Assembly (NCBI GenBank): GCA_035236585.1
Contig: CP141139.1
Location: 21,034,990-21,098,989 of the forward strand
Direction: 5' to 3'
Source: Warburgia ugandensis
Lineage: Eukaryota; Streptophyta; Magnoliopsida; Canellales; Canellaceae
DNA length: 64,000 bases
The notes beneath the pieces were generated by a model, which was not told where the DNA came from, made no database searches, and saw only the letters and a list, made by a program, of their open reading frames with translations. The position numbers were made by a program, and so were the translations under genes. Shown piece after piece: positions 22,221 through 34,944 of this stretch (within the stretch, counting starts at the first letter, position 1; each line of letters begins with the position of its first letter).

Positions 22221-23633
22221 ATGAATCGAAAACTGAAATTCGCTCAAGCTAGGGTGTTCCCCATAAGCGACGTGCTGCATCGGATCCCGGATGCGTTGAA
22301 AAATAGGCAAGGGTTGCTAGGGCGTTCTCCCAGAAGCGACGTGCTACATGGGATCCCGGGTATAGTGAAAAATGGGCAAGGGCTGCTAGAGAGTCCCCTC
22401 AAAAGCAACATGTTGCATCAGAACCCAGGTGCAGTGAAAAGTGGACGTGGGTTCATACCATGGAGGTCGAGAAAGGCGATAGTAAATAGGGTATCTCCAA
22501 AACATAAGATTCGCATCGCTACATGGAATATAGGGACACTGATAGGTAAGAGTTTGGAGTTAGTAGACACGATGAAACGTAGGAGAGTCAACATCGCTTG
22601 TATCCAAGAAACCAAGTGGAAAGGGGCTAAAGCTAGAGAAATAGATGGGTATAAATTATGGTACATAGGAAAGGAAAATAATAAAAATGGCATAGGAATA
22701 ATAGTGGATAAGGAATTAAAGGATAAAGTTGTGGACATTAAAAGAATTAGTGATAGAATTATAATAATGAAAATGATTCTAGGAGAGCAGATTATAAATA
22801 TTATAAGTGCATATGCACCACAAGTAGGGTTGCAAGATATAATTAAGAGACAGTTTTGGGAAGATATGGAGGGAGTCATGCAAGAAATTCCCAACACTGA
22901 GGGGATATTTATAGGAGCAGACTTAAATGGCCATGTAGGAAAGGATAAGGAAGGATATGATAGAATACACCGAGGGTATGGTATAGGTGAACAAAACGAG
23001 ATGGGGGAGAATATCCTCAATTTTGCTTTGTCATATAACCTATCCATTGCAAATACACTCTTTAAGAAGAGGGATGAACACTTAATAACCTTTAAAAGTG
23101 GACTTCATAAAAGCCAAATAGACTTTTTTCTACTTAGGAATAATGAACGATCTATATGTAATGATTGTAAAGTCATACCCGGTGAGAGTTTAACCTCACA
23201 ACATAGGTTTCTGGTTATGGATATTTATATCAAAAGATGGAGTAAAAGAACTGAACTTAATACACATCCAAAAACTAAGTGGTGGAACTTAAAAGGAGAA
23301 AAAATAACCTCATTCAAAAATAAGTTGATGGTAGAAGGAAATTGGAACTATGAAACAGAAGTAAATACCATGTGGACTAATATGGCTGAGTCCATTAAGA
23401 AAGTGGCAAAAGATGTCTTAGGAGTATCTAAAGGTAAAAGGCTATTAACAAAGGAAACATGGTGGTGGAATGAAATAGTGCAAAAAGCTATTAAAGAAAA
23501 ACGAATGCATTTTAAAGCATGGCAGAAGATTAGAAATAATGAAAACTATGAACAATATAAGAATGCTAAAAACATTGCTAAGAGAATAGTGAGGCTAAAC
23601 TTAAAGCATATGATGAGCTCTACAGTAGACTAG
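22221..23633 (+). pseudogene. RTE LINE polyprotein, endonuclease part
   Basis: This open frame of 470 codons encodes the apurinic-type endonuclease of an RTE LINE that nicks target DNA. Visible motifs in order are RIATWNIGTLIG, IQETKW (catalytic Glu), ISAYAPQ, GADLNGHVG (Asp and Asn), FKSGLHKSQIDFFL and LTSQHRFLVMDI (catalytic His). The N-terminus has three short degenerate repeats around DVLHRIPDALKN, continuing the repeated 5' end. A frameshift near 23590-23600 ends the frame. Without it the protein would continue into the linker and reverse transcriptase downstream. The ATG at 22221 is the first in frame but is not proven to be the start. Confidence 0.88.
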
Positions 23634-25250
23634 GAATAAGAGAAGGTGAGAAAGATGTGTTTAAACTTACAAAAGTAAGAGAACAGAAGGGTAAGGACTT
23701 AGAGCATGTTAGGTGCATTAGAAGCGATGATCAAAGGGTATTAGTCAAAGATGATGAGATCAAACAAAGGTGGAAAATATACTTTCAAAAATTGTTAAAT
23801 GACAAGGGCCCTAAGAATATAGGGATTGAAAATACCATAAATCTAAATAAGACTGGATATTATAGATATGAACATAGGATTAGAATGCTTGAAGTAAAAG
23901 AGGCCTTGAGAAAGATGAAATCAAGAAAGGCCATGGGGCCTGATGGTATACCAATAGAGGTTTGGAAGCATATGGGAGATATTGGGGTTGTTTGGTTGAC
24001 CAAGTTGTTTAACAAGATTATAAAATCAAAGAAAATGCCTGATGAGTGGAGGAAAAGCTCTATTGTACCAATCTATAAGAATAAAGGAGACATTCAGAGC
24101 TGCACTAATTATCGAGGGATCAAATTTATGAGCCACATCATGGAACTTTTTGAAAGAGTGATTGAGAAGAGGCTATGACATGAAACAAGTGTATCGGAGA
24201 ATCAGTTTGGTTTCATTCCTGGGAGGTCTACCATGAAGCTATTTTGTTACTAAGACAATTAGTAAAGAAATATAGGGAGAGGAGAAAAGACCTACACATG
24301 GTCTTTATTGACTTAGAGAAAGCTTATGATAGAGTCCCTAGAGAGTTAATATGGAGGGTGTTGGGTGTTAAAGGGGTTTCTCAGGGGTATATAGACATAA
24401 TTAAATATATGTATGAGGGAGCAATAACAAATGTTAAGACCACTAGTGGCATGATTGGTGATTTTCCTGTCACTGTCGGATTGCACCAAGGATCAGCATT
24501 GAGTCCATACCTTTTCACATTAGTTATGGATGAGTTAACAAAACATCTGCATGACGAGATTCCATGGTGTATGCTATTTGCAGACGATAGAGTCCTACTT
24601 GATGAGACAAGGGAGGGTGTAAACATAAAGCTAGAGTTATGGAGAGAAGCATTAGAATCAGAAGGATTTAATATTAGCTGAACTAAGACAGAATATATGG
24701 AATGTAATTTTAGCAAGGAGAGTAGGAGTGGATCACCAGTCAAGATTGATAACCAAGAGGTCCCCATGAGAGACCACTTCCGATACTTAGGATCATTGCT
24801 CCATGAGAGTGGAGAGATTGAGAGGGAGGTTACCCAGGGAATCCAAGCGGGTTGGAACAAATGGAGATGTGCATCGGGTGTTTTATGTGATCGGCGGGTG
24901 CCATTCAATCTAAAGGGAGAATTCTATAGGATGGCTATAAGGCCGGCCATGCTTTATGGATTAGAGTGTTGGGCAGCTAAGGAACATCATACTCATAGGA
25001 TGGGTGTCGCAGAAATGAGGATGTTGAGATGGATGAGTGGTAAGTCAAGAAAGGATAGAATTAGAAATAAAAATATTGGAGGAAATTTAGGGATAGCACC
25101 AATAGGTAACAAGATGAGGGATATTAGACTTGGATGGTTTGGACATGTTCAAGGGAGGCCAACAACGGCACCAGTTAGAAGGAGTGAGGCAATACAAATT
25201 GAAGGTTCTAAAAGGCAAGGGGAAGGCCCAAAAGAACATGGATAGAAGTG
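23600..25250 (+). pseudogene. RTE LINE polyprotein, reverse transcriptase part, frameshifted
   Basis: This continues the endonuclease frame in three open pieces (23657-24178, 24244-24681, 24697-25245). Reverse transcriptase motifs in order are [51 protein letters not shown] (first catalytic Asp), [13 protein letters not shown] and [11 protein letters not shown] (Asp-Asp pair, with Arg after the pair where Ile is usual). The thumb and C-terminal parts have YLGSLLHESGEIE, WRCASGVLCDRRVP and AIRPAMLYGLECW. Lesions are a stop at 24176, a frameshift near 24230, a stop at 24679 and a frameshift near 25220. Enzyme activity from this copy is not expected. Confidence 0.88.
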
Positions 25251-25372
25251 GTGAGGAAAGATTTAAAAACTTTGGGACTAAATGAAGCCTAGGTATTTAA
25301 TAGAGTGGAATGCAGGAATAAGATTCATGTGGCCGACTCCTAATTCGGATAAGGTCTTGATGATGATGATGA

Positions 25373-25651
25373 CCAATAGGTAATAAGATGAGGAAGATTA
25401 GACTTAGATGGTTTGGAAATGTCCAAAGGAGACCAACAATGACATCAGTTAGGAGTGAAGCAATACAAGTAGAAGGTTCTAAAAGGGCAAGGGGAAAGCC
25501 CAAAAGAACGTGGATAGAAGTGGTGAGGAAAGATTTAAAAACTTTGAGACTGAATGAAACCATGGTATTTAATAGAGTGGAATGGAGGAATAAGATTCAT
25601 GTGGCCGACCCCTAATTGGGATAAGGTCTTGATGATGATGATGATGATGAT
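25373..25651 (+). mobile_element. Second RTE 3' end directly behind the first
   Basis: The 279 bp repeat 25099-25372 with substitutions. They encode RKIRLRWFGNVQRRP and RGKPKRTWIEVVRKDLK and finish in ATAAGGTCTTGATGATG plus a GAT run. The first tail is only about five GAT units long and runs straight into this copy. Either a 5'-truncated RTE inserted in the first tail, or the tail was tandemly duplicated. Confidence 0.85.
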
Positions 25652-26330
25652 GAGTGATAATTAAGAGATTTTTAACCTAAATGTTTAAAATTTTGGGATA
25701 TGAATACAATTTATCTTTTCATATAGTTGGAATGCAATACTGCTCTTACTTTTGCAAAGTTAGATATTTTATAGATTTTTTACATTTGTACACTGGACCT
25801 TCAAAATAGTAGCATTAAGCCCAATGAGTGATAATTAGCTAATTTCTAAGCCTAAAATATTCAAAATATAGGAACATTTATACAATTTATCTTTTAAAAT
25901 AGTTGGAATGTGAGATTTTCCTTTCTTGTGTAAAATTAGATATTTTGTGCATATTTTACATTTGTGCCTAGACCTTCAAAATAGTCGAATATTGCCTAAT
26001 TAGTTATAATTATGTTATTTTTTAACTAAAATATTTACAATATAGGGATATGTATAAAATTTATCTTTTAATATAGTTGGAATATGACATTGCTCTTTCT
26101 TGTGTAAATTAGATATTTTGTGCATTTTTGACATTTGTATCCATGACCTTCAAAATAGTAGAATTAATCTTAATTAGTCATAATGAAGTGATTTTTAAGA
26201 GTAAAATATTCAAAATATAGGGATATGTACATTTTTTTTTTTTTAATATAGTTGGAATATGAAATTACACTTTCTTGTGTAAAATTAGCTACTTTGTGAA
26301 TTTTTTATATGTGTACGCTAGACCATCAAA
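25651..26330 (-). repeat. ~175-bp satellite, reverse block, right part
   Basis: The reverse block resumes after the RTE element and ends at the conserved GACCATCAAATTTTATTC junction near 26330. Adding the three pieces 8207-8314, 21003-21801 and 25651-26330 gives about 1.59 kb, the same length as the uninterrupted reverse block at 27475-29070. Confidence 0.87.
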
Positions 26331-27475
26331 TTTTATTCAAGAAAGAGCAATTTCACATTCCAACTATATTAAAAGATAAACTGTATACATATCTCTATAT
26401 TTTGAAAATTTTATTCTTAGAAATCACTTAATTATTTTATTTTTAATGTCGAGGGGACAAATGTAAAAAATTCACAAAATATGTAATTTTTCTCAAGAAA
26501 GAGCAATTTCACATTATAACTATATTAAAGGATAAATTGTGTGCACATTCATATATTTTAAATTTTTTAGTCTTATAAATCACTCAATATCACTAATTAG
26601 GCAATATTCTACTATTTTGAACGTCTATGGCACATATGTAAAAATGCATAAAAAATCTAATTTTACACAAGAAAGCAATCTCACATTTTTGTGGTGTAAT
26701 TCTATTATTTTGAAGGTCTAGGGTAGAAATATAAAAAATGCACAAAAAATCAAGTTTAATACAAGATAGAGAAATTTCACATTCTAACTATATTAGAAGA
26801 TAAATTGTACCCATATCTCTATATTTTAAATATTTTAGTCTGAGAAATTACTTAATTATCACTTGTTAGGCTTAATTCTATTATTTTGAAGGTACAGGGT
26901 ACAAATGTAAAAAATCCACAAAATATCAAGTTTTATACAAGATAGAGTAATTTCATATTATAACTATATTAGAAGATAAATTGTACACATATCCCTATAT
27001 TTTAAATATTTTAGTCTGAGAAATTACTTAATCATCACTTATTAGGCTTAATTTTAATACTTTAAAGGTCGAGGGTACAGATGTAAAAAATTCACAAAAT
27101 ATTTAATTTTACACAAGAAAGTGAAATTTCACATTCCAATTATACATATCCATATATTTTGAATATTTTAGTCTTAAAAATCACTTAATTATCACTAACT
27201 AGTTTTGAAGGTCCAGAGTACAAATGTAAAAAATGATCAAAATATCTAATTTTGCAGATAAAAGAGCAATTTCACAATGCAATTATATTAAAAGATAAAT
27301 TATATACATATTCCTTAATTTTGAATATTTTAGTCTTAGAAATTACTTAATTATAACTAATTTTTCTTAATTCTACTATTTTGAAAATCTAGGATACAAA
27401 TGTAAAAAATGAACAAAATAACTAATTTTACACAAGAAAGAGCATTTTCACATTCCAACTATATTAAAGGATAAT
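26330..27475 (+). repeat. ~175-bp satellite, forward block
   Basis: Forward monomers lie between the two conserved junction types, about 1.15 kb long. One stretch (26700-27050) repeats a monomer with the private variant CAAGTTTTATACAAGATAGA. Confidence 0.85.
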
Positions 27476-29070
27476 TTACATACCCTGGACATTCAGAATA
27501 GTAGAATTGAGACAAATTAGTGATAATAGAGTGATTTCCAAGTCTAGTTGGTTCATACTATAGGAATATGTATACAATTTATCTTTTAAAATAGATGAAA
27601 TCTGAAAATGCTATTTCTTGTGTAAAATTATATATTTTGCACTTTTTTACCTTTGTACCATGGACCTTCAAAATAGTAAAATTAAACATAATTAAGGATG
27701 ACTAAGTGATTTCTAAGACTAATATAGGCAAAATATTAAGAAATGTATACAATTTATCTTTTATTATAGTTGAAATGTGAAATTGCACTATCTTATGTAA
27801 AATTAGATATTTTGTTGATTTTTTACATTTGTACCCTCGACATTCAAAACAATGCAATTAGGACAAATTAGAGATAATTAAGTAATTTATATGAATAAAA
27901 TATTCAAAAAATAGGGATACATACACAATTTATCTTTTAGAATAGTTGGAATGTGAAACTACTCTTTTTGATGAAAAATTAGATAATTTGTGCATTTTTG
28001 CATTTGTACCATAGACCTTCAAAACAATACAACTAAGCCAAATTAGAGATAATTAAGGAATTTTTAAGAATAAAATATTCAAAATATAGGGATATGTATA
28101 CAGTTAGTTGGAATGTGAAATTACACTTTCTTGTGAAAAAATAAATATTTTATAGATTTTTTACGTTTGTACCCTAGACCTTTAAAATAGTAGAATAAAG
28201 CCTAATCAGTAATTATTAAGTAATTTTTAAGACTAAAATATTCAATATATATCTATATGGATGTGTATACAATTTATCTTTAATACAATTCGAATGTTAA
28301 ATTTCTTTGTCTATATAAAATTAGATATTTTGTTTATCTTTTACATTTGTACCCTAAAACTTTATAACAAAGAATTAAGCCAAATTAGTGATAATTAAGA
28401 GATTTTTAACCAAAATATTTAAAATTTTGGGATATGAATACAATTTATCTTTTCATATAGTTGGAATGCAAAACTGCTCTTACTTTTGCAAAGTTAGATA
28501 TTTTGTAGATTTTTTACATTTGTACACTGGACCTTCAAAATAGTAGAATTAAGCCCAATGAGTAATAATTAGGTGATTTCTAAGGCTAAAATATTCAAAA
28601 TATAGGAATATTTATACAATTTCTTTTAAAATAGTTTAAATGTGAGATTGCTCTTTCTTGTGTAAAATTAGATATTTTGTGCATATTTTACATTTGTGCC
28701 TAGACGTTCAAAATAGTTGAATATTGCCTAATTAGTGATAATTAAGTTATTTTTTAAGAAAAAAATATTTAAAATATAGGAATATGTATACAATTTATCT
28801 TTTAATATAGTTTGAAATGTGACATTGCTCTTTCTTGTGTAAATTAGATATTTTGTGTATTTTTGACATTTGTGCCCTTGACCTTCAAAGTAGTAGAACT
28901 AATATTAATTAGTGATAATTAAGTTATTTTTAATACTAGAATATTCAAAATATAGGGATATTATGTATACAATTTATCTTTTAAGATAGTTGGAATATGA
29001 AATTACACTTTCTTGTAAAATTAGCTACTTTGTGTATTTTTTATGTTTGTACGCTAGACCATCAAATTTT
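27475..29070 (-). repeat. ~175-bp satellite, uninterrupted reverse block (about 1.6 kb)
   Basis: The block starts after ATTAAAGGATAATTTACATA and ends at GACCATCAAATTTTATTT. It has the same internal monomer variants in the same order as the reverse block split by the hAT and RTE insertions, including an intact version of the RTE target near 28370-28400. Confidence 0.87.
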
Positions 29071-30305
29071 ATTTAAGAAAAAGAAATTTCACATTCCAAC
29101 TAAATTAAAAGATAAGCTATATGCATATCCTTGTATTTTGAAAATTTTATTCTTAGAAATTACTTATCTGATTTGTTTTTAATGTTGAGAGTACAAATGT
29201 AAAAAATGCATAAAATATGTAATTTTACTCAAGAAAGAGCAATTTCACATTCCAACTATATTAAAGGATAAATTATATACATCTTCATCTATTTTAAATA
29301 TTTTCATCTTATAAATCACTTAATATCACTAATTAGGACATATTCTACTCTTTTGAAGATCTGGTGCACAAATATAAAAATATACAAAATATCTAATTTT
29401 ACATAAGAAAGCAATCTCACATTCTAACTATTTTAAAAGATACATATCCCTATATTTTGAATGTTTTAGTCTTAGAAATCACTTAATTATCACTAATTAA
29501 GATTAATTCTACTAATTTGAAGGTCCAAGTTACAATGTAAAAAATGTACAAAATATCTAATTTTGCAAAAGAAAGTACAATTTCTAGTTCCAACTATATT
29601 AAAATATAAATTGTGTACTTATCCCTAAAATTTGAATATTTTTGTCCTAGAAATCACTTAATTATCAATTATTTGGCTTATTTCTATTATTTTGAAGGTC
29701 CAAGGTACAAATGTAAAAATGCACAAAATATCTAGTTTTATACAAGACGGAGCAATTTCACATTCCAACTATATTAGAAGATAAATTGTACACATATCCA
29801 TATATTTTGAATATTTTAGTTTGAAAAATTACTTAATCATCACTTGTTAGGCTTAATTCTAATGCTTTAAAGGTTGAGGGTACAGATGTAAAAAATTCAC
29901 AAAATATTTAATTTTACACAAGAAAGAGAAATTTTATATTTTAATTATATTAAAAGAAAATTTCTATACATATCCTTATATTTTGAATATTTCAGTCTTA
30001 AAAATAAATTAATTATCACTAACTAGGCTTAAGTCTACTATTTTGAATTCCAAAGTACAAATGCAAAAAATGAACATAATATCTAATTTTGTAGATGAAA
30101 GAGCAATTTCATAATGTGATTATATTAAAAGATAAATTATATACGTATACCTTAATTTTAAATATTTTAGTCTTAGAAATTACTTAATTATAACTAAATT
30201 TTCTTAAGTATACTATTTTGAAGGTCACAAATGTAAAAAATACACAAAATAACTAATTTTACACAAGAAAGAGCAATTTTACATTCCAACTATATTAAAA
30301 GATAA
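29070..30305 (+). repeat. ~175-bp satellite, forward block
   Basis: About seven forward monomers end at the ATTAAAAGATAATTTTTGTAC junction near 30305, closing a second complete higher-order unit of about 2.8 kb. Confidence 0.85.
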
Positions 30306-31371
30306 TTTTTGTACCGAGACATTCAGACCAGTAGAATTGAGACAAATTAGTGATAATAGAATGACTTCCAAGACTAGTTAGTTCAAAATATAGGGATATG
30401 TATACAATTTATCTCTTAAAATAGTTGGAATCTGAAATTGCTCTTTCTTGTGTAAAATTATATATTTTGTGTTTTTTTTACCTTTGTACTATGGACCATT
30501 AAAATATAGGGATATGTATGCAATTAGTTGAAATGTGAAATTATACTTTCTAGTGAGAAATAAGATATTTTATAGATTTTTTACATTTGTATACTAGACC
30601 TTCAAAATAGTAGAATTAATCCCAATGAGTGATAATCAGGTGATTTCGAAGATTAAAATACTCAAATACAACTAATTAATTATAATTAAGTTATTTTCAA
30701 TACTAAAGTATTTAAAATATAGGGATATGTATACAATTTATCTTTTAATATAGTTAGAATGTGAAATTGTACATTTTTGTGCATTTTTTACATTTATACC
30801 CTTGACATTCAAAACAGTAGAATTAAGCCACATTAGTGATAATTAAGTGATTTCTAAGACTAAAATATTCAAAATGCATGGATATGTATACAATTTATCT
30901 TTTAAAATAGTTAGAATGTAAAATTGCTCTTTCTTGTGTTAAATTAGATATTTTGTGCATTTTTTACATTTGTACCCTAGACATTCAAAATAGTAGAATT
31001 ATGCCTAATTAGTGATAATTAAGTGATTTTTAAGAATAAAATATTTAAATTATAGGAATATGTATAAAATTTATCATTTAACATAGTTGGAATGCGAAAT
31101 TGCTCTTTCTTAAGTAAAATTATATATTTTGTTCATTTTTTACATTTATACCCTTAACCTTTAAAATAGTAGAATTAAGACAAATTAGTGATAATTAAGT
31201 AGTTTCTAACACTAAAATATTCAAAATTAAGGAATATGAATACAATTTATCTTTTAATATATTTGAAATGTGAAATTGCTCTTTCTTTTGCAAAATTAGA
31301 TATTTTGTGTATTTTTTACATTTGTATCTTAGACCTTCAAAACAGTAGAATTAAGCCTAATTAGTGATAAT
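30305..31371 (-). repeat. ~175-bp satellite, reverse block
   Basis: About six reverse monomers. The switch to forward near 31371 uses a different sequence from the recurrent junctions, so the regular higher-order pattern breaks down from here to the right. Confidence 0.82.
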
Positions 31372-32751
31372 TACACCAAAAAGAGTAATCTCACATTGCA
31401 ACTATTTTAAAAGAAAAATTGTAAACATATCCCTATATTTTAAATATTCTAGTCTTAAAAATCACTCAATTCTCACTAATTAAGCTTAATTCTACTATTT
31501 TGAAGGTCTAAGGAACAAAATATCTAATTTTACACAAGAAAGAGCAATTTCACATTCCAACTATATTAAAAGATAAATTGTATATATACCACTATATTTT
31601 TAATATCTAATTTAACAGAAGAAACAGTAATTTCACATGCTAACTTTATTCAAAGATAAGTTCTATACATATCATATCCCTATATTTTAAATATTTTAGT
31701 CTTAGAAATGATTTAATTATCACTAATTAGGCTTAATTCTACTTATTTGAAGGTCGAGTATAAATGTAAAAAATATACAAAATATCTAATTTTACACAAG
31801 AAAGAGCAATTTCACATTTCAATTATATTAAAAGATAAATTGTATACAAATCCCTATATTTTGAATATTTTAGTCTCAGAATAACTTAATTATCACTTAT
31901 TAGGCTTAATTCTATGATTTTAAAGTTTCAAGGTACAAATGTAAAAAATACACAAAATATTTAATTTTATAAAAAAAAGAGCAATTTCACATTCTAACTA
32001 TATTAAAATAAAATTTATATACATATCCCTATATTTTGAATAATTTAGTCTTATAAATCACTTAATTATCACTAATTTGGCTTAATTCTACTATTTTGAA
32101 GGTTCAGGGTATAAATGCACAAAAGTGCAAAATATCTAATTTTACACAAGAAAGAGAAATTTCATATTTCAATTACTTTGAAAGATAAATTGTATACATA
32201 TCCTGATATTTTGGACAAAGTAGTCTTGGCAATCACCTAATTATCACTAATTTGTCTTAATTCTACTATTTTGAAGGTTTAGGGTACTGATATATAAAAA
32301 AGAACAAAATATTTAATTTTACTCAAGAAAGAGCAATTTCACATTCCAACTATATTAAAAAGATAACTTGAATGCATATCCCTATATTTTGAATATTTTA
32401 GTCTTAAAAATAAGTTACTATGACTAATTAGGCTTGATTCAACTATTTTGAAGGTCTAGGGTACAAATGTAAAAAATTCACAAAATATCTAATTTTGCAC
32501 AAGAAAGCAATTTCACATTCCAACTATATTAAAAGAAAAGTTGAATACATATCCATATATTTTGAATATTTTAGTCTTTAAAATTACTTAATTATCACTA
32601 TTTAGGCTTAATTCTACTATTTTAAAGGTCAAGCATATAATTGTAAAAAATACACAAAATATCAAAATTTACACAAGAAAGAGAAATTTCACATTCCAAT
32701 TATATTAAAAGATAAGTTATATGGATATCCCTATATTTTGAATATTTTAGA
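31371..32751 (+). repeat. ~175-bp satellite, forward block
   Basis: About eight degenerate forward monomers, cut at about 32751 by the CACTA transposase remnant. Confidence 0.83.
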
Positions 32752-33135
32752 TATCAAAACACAACCACAATTTTGAAAGTATAATCCAAGGCCCAAATCT
32801 CTTATATAACCTTGTAATAAACATCATCCGCCATTATTGGCATGTTATCCTTTGAATTGAAAAAGAATGTAGCATTGGCAACTAAGCTAACTCCACTATT
32901 TTATTGCACTCTTGAGTTATCACGATCTTTTGTGTAAAAGTGTTAACCATTGATGGCATATCCGACATACTTTATTACTTCTAGTTGTGGTCCCATTGCC
33001 ATCCAGCCCAAGGTTTCTGATATATCGTTGCCTGTTACTTCTCATTAATCTAAAATTTGTGCATATTCATAGTAAGTAAGCTTAAGTAAGATTAATGTAT
33101 ACATACATACATACATACATACATACATACATACA

Positions 33136-33169
<34 letters not shown>

Positions 33170-34940
33170 ATGTAGTTTTTTAATTAATATTAAGTGAGAA
33201 TTCTTTCATTTTACCTTCTTACGCAGCTAATTATTGAAAGTGTGACAATGTTCAAATTGTAGCCACTTTATTTTCTTTGTGTAACTTGGATTCTTTGCCT
33301 TGAGTACATCCATGTGTTTACAATGTACACATAGAAAAATTAATAGAGTAATCAAAGAAAATGTAATTAACCATCAATAATTAAATTTTACATAAGTGCA
33401 TGCATGATCAATTTACTTAATGTATAGTTGGACTTCATCAACATTTCGCAACACATAAAGATGCACCTAATCTCATTCTTTATAGTCAACGGTCAATACA
33501 CAACCACTCGATAAAGGTTCGCCAACCTTGGGATCATGAAATGAAACTGATTGTTTCTTTCTTGGGATTCTAATGGCATCCACTCCTACTATGTACTCTA
33601 TACACCCCATTGGTTGGTTGTGATTACGTACATACCCTTTTAAAATTTTCATGTACCTCTCAATCCATTGCAAGTAAACTAGCCCATAGAGTCTGGCATC
33701 ATCAATGAGGTGCACTATTACCATGATGTCAAAGAAGGATGGTGAGAAGATTGTCTCAAAACTCACATAAAGTTGTCACTAGATGACCTTGAATTTCTTA
33801 TAATTTTGAAACATCCACCACCTTCTTGCACAAAGCATTAAAGAAGTCGCATAATTTTGTAATAGCTCCCCTAACTTTGTTTGATAACATCTAATGTATT
33901 GCCACTGGCAATAGTTGTTGCATCAATGTATGGAAATCATGGGACTTCATCCCCAATAATTTTGGCTCTTCCATGGAAACAATGTTTTTAAAGTTTGAAG
34001 AGTAGCCATCTGGGACTTTGAGCTCGAACAAGGTTTTACACATTATTCTCCTCTCCTCTCCATCGAGAATATAATTTGTCTTAGGCAGGTATGTTCCTTA
34101 ATTGTCCCTATCCTCATGTGCAACTTGCTCTTCAAACCCATGTTCATAAGATCCATTTGAGCTTATGTCCATCCTTTGTTTTTCCTAGGATATTAAGCAA
34201 GGTACTAGTCAAGCTTTCACACACATTCTTCTCAATGTGCATGACATCAAGCACATGGCGTATATGCATTGATTTTTAATATGGTAGATGAAAGAATATT
34301 GATTTCTTCTTCCAACAACTTTTACAATTACTTTCACCTGAACGTTTACTTGATTTCTTCTTTCCCCATAAGATATTAATGTTTTCAACCTGCTCTAATA
34401 CCTGACGTCCTGTCAACATCTTTGGAGGTGTCCTTATCTCTACACTCCTATTAAATTCTCCCTTCTTAAAAGGGTCGCACAACCATCTTCTGTGCCTAAG
34501 GAATGCCATTTTCCTACCATGTTTAAGTTGTATACCACATGTTTGATCACTACAGATAGCACAAGCATTGTATCCATTCATAGTGCATCCAGACAAATTA
34601 TCGTACATAGGAAGTCGCTTATTGTCCACAATAGTATAGCCTTTAGGGTGAATGACTCTTTCTTGTATGCGTCGTATGCTTCAACGCCTACATCCCATGA
34701 TGGCTTAAGATCATCAATCAAGGGAGACAAGTACACGTCAATGTCATTCCCTGGCCACTTTGGACATGATATCAACATAGTTAGCATCATGAACTTCCTC
34801 TTCATGCATAGAGATGGTGGAAGGTTGTAGCAAACTAATATAATGGACCAACAACTATACTTGCTACTCATAGAACCATGAGCATTAATCCGATCTATAG
34901 ATAATGGTAGTAGTAGGTTTCTAAGTTCTTCATCAAAATT
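32752..34940 (-). pseudogene. CACTA (En/Spm) TNP2-type transposase remnant with DUF4218 and DUF4216 parts
   Basis: On the minus strand, TNP2 (Transposase_21) sequence runs from about 34930 with LVCYNLPPSLCMKRKFMML, PGNDIDVYLSPLIDDLK and GVEAYDAYKKE. A frameshift near 34620 follows, then YDNLSGCTMNGYNAC and GRKMAFLRHRRWL. The HIEKNVCESL-type segment near 34230 is next. DUF4218 sits at 33473-33766 with FFDIMV and ERYMKILKGYVRN. A DUF4216-like end at 32770-32960 reads YTKDRDNSRV and DDVYYKVI. In the family TNP2 is the catalytic transposase. The N-terminal part, the element termini and many codons are missing, and stops and frameshifts are frequent. Satellite abuts both sides. Confidence 0.87.
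33098..33165. repeat. (ACAT)n microsatellite
   Basis: About sixteen uninterrupted copies of the tetranucleotide lie within the transposase remnant, between the DUF4218 and DUF4216 parts, probably in a former intron. It is nearly perfect and so likely length-variable. Confidence 0.95.
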
Positions 34941-34944
34941 AGGC

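Larger units (their letters stand above)
21802..25651 (+). mobile_element. Nearly full-length RTE-clade LINE (non-LTR retrotransposon), dead
   Basis: The parts are in RTE order: a repeated 5' region (21838-22210), one long coding region for endonuclease and reverse transcriptase (22221 to about 25250), and a short 3' end with ATAAGGTCTTGATGATGATG. There is no RNase H domain and no LTR. The tail is doubled: 25099-25372 and 25373-25651 are two successive 3' ends. Copy 2 of the segmental duplication has an uninterrupted satellite at the matching place (about 56066-56085), so the insertion is younger than the duplication. Exact target duplication cannot be set because the flanks are repetitive. 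Confidence 0.9.

Noticed and set aside
22418-23047. 209-codon minus-strand open frame
   Set aside because: It lies antisense to the well-supported RTE endonuclease frame and has no family resemblance. The same applies to 24381-24908.
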